Origin: JAGGTJ01 sp964457545
GTDB lineage: Bacteria; Desulfobacterota; DSM-4660; Desulfatiglandales; Desulfatiglandaceae
Assembly (NCBI GenBank): GCA_964457545.1
Contig: CAYWEN010000018.1
Span: forward strand, 1-23,815
Length of the DNA: 23,815 nucleotides
Reading direction: 5' to 3'
Part shown: piece by piece, positions 23,763 to 23,815 of the stretch
How the letters are laid out: every line of letters starts with the position of its first letter
Numbering within the stretch: the first letter of the stretch is position 1
Made by a program: the position numbers and the translations under genes
Notes under the pieces: model-generated
Seen by the model: only the letters and a program-made list of their open reading frames with translations
What the model was told of the DNA's origin: nothing
Databases searched by the model: none

Positions 23763-23815
23763 ATGCCATTCGTACGTCAAAGACCAGATTTAAATCTTAC
23801 GAGTCAAGTTTACGA
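23763..23815 (+). CDS. Start of a gene cut by the window edge
   Basis: ATG at 23763 with AAGGAG 9 nt upstream opens a frame (MPFVRQRPDLNLTSQVY) that runs off the end after 17 full codons. The fragment is too short to assign. A hairpin over the ribosome binding site is a known feature of some transposase genes, but that is only a hint. Confidence 0.5.
   Translation, partial: MPFVRQRPDLNLTSQVY

Overview
The window is AT-rich and reads as the chromosome of a strict anaerobe. It encodes a single-chain pyruvate:ferredoxin oxidoreductase, the two subunits of the electron-bifurcating transhydrogenase NfnAB, an oxygen-sensitive two-subunit class I fumarase, an HdrD-like CCG iron-sulfur protein and an exported rhodanese. 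The PFOR proximal-cluster cysteines fall almost where they do in the Desulfovibrio africanus enzyme. Taken together this suggests a sulfur-metabolising Desulfobacterota (deltaproteobacterial) lineage. That is inference from gene content; no rRNA or other phylogenetic marker is present.

Layout. (1) 332-3358 (+) is a 1008-residue fusion of a PqqD-like segment, a radical SAM domain, an ArsM-type methyltransferase and a DUF5714 cysteine domain. (2) Convergent with it is a minus-strand set (6456 to 3537): a TVP38/TMEM64 membrane protein, an HdrD/GlpC-like Fe-S protein and a secreted two-domain rhodanese. (3) 6457-7469 is gene-poor and holds a possible frameshifted small gene. (4) 7470-9133 (+) carries a MenH-like hydrolase and a metallo-beta-lactamase-fold hydrolase with its own promoter. 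(5) 9324-11904 (-) carries nfnA and nfnB, ending in a clear intrinsic terminator. (6) 12219-12878 (+) is pcm. (7) 12879-13557 contains the decayed C-terminus of an IS5-like transposase. (8) 13558-14595 (+) is an unrecognised protein, convergent with (9) a fumarase operon (17115 to 14650, -) whose last gene is an unnamed membrane-anchored protein. (10) 17569-18378 (+) is surE, perhaps preceded by a 54-codon ORF. (11) 18632-22156 (-) is nifJ, with two tandem terminators. (12) 22157-22750 is a structured intergenic region. (13) 22751-23563 (+) is birA, followed by the first codons of a gene cut by the window edge.

How the genes fit together. PFOR makes reduced ferredoxin. NfnAB links ferredoxin and NADH to NADPH. 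Fumarase serves a reductive or oxidative C4 branch, and MenH points to a menaquinone pool that could serve fumarate reduction. pcm and surE are damage-repair and nucleotide-housekeeping genes that often occur together, but here they are separated by about 5 kb. The least explained parts are the radical SAM/ArsM-like/DUF5714 fusion with its neighbours, the two unnamed proteins, and the nifJ-birA intergenic region, which has a strong consensus promoter, repeats and nested hairpins.
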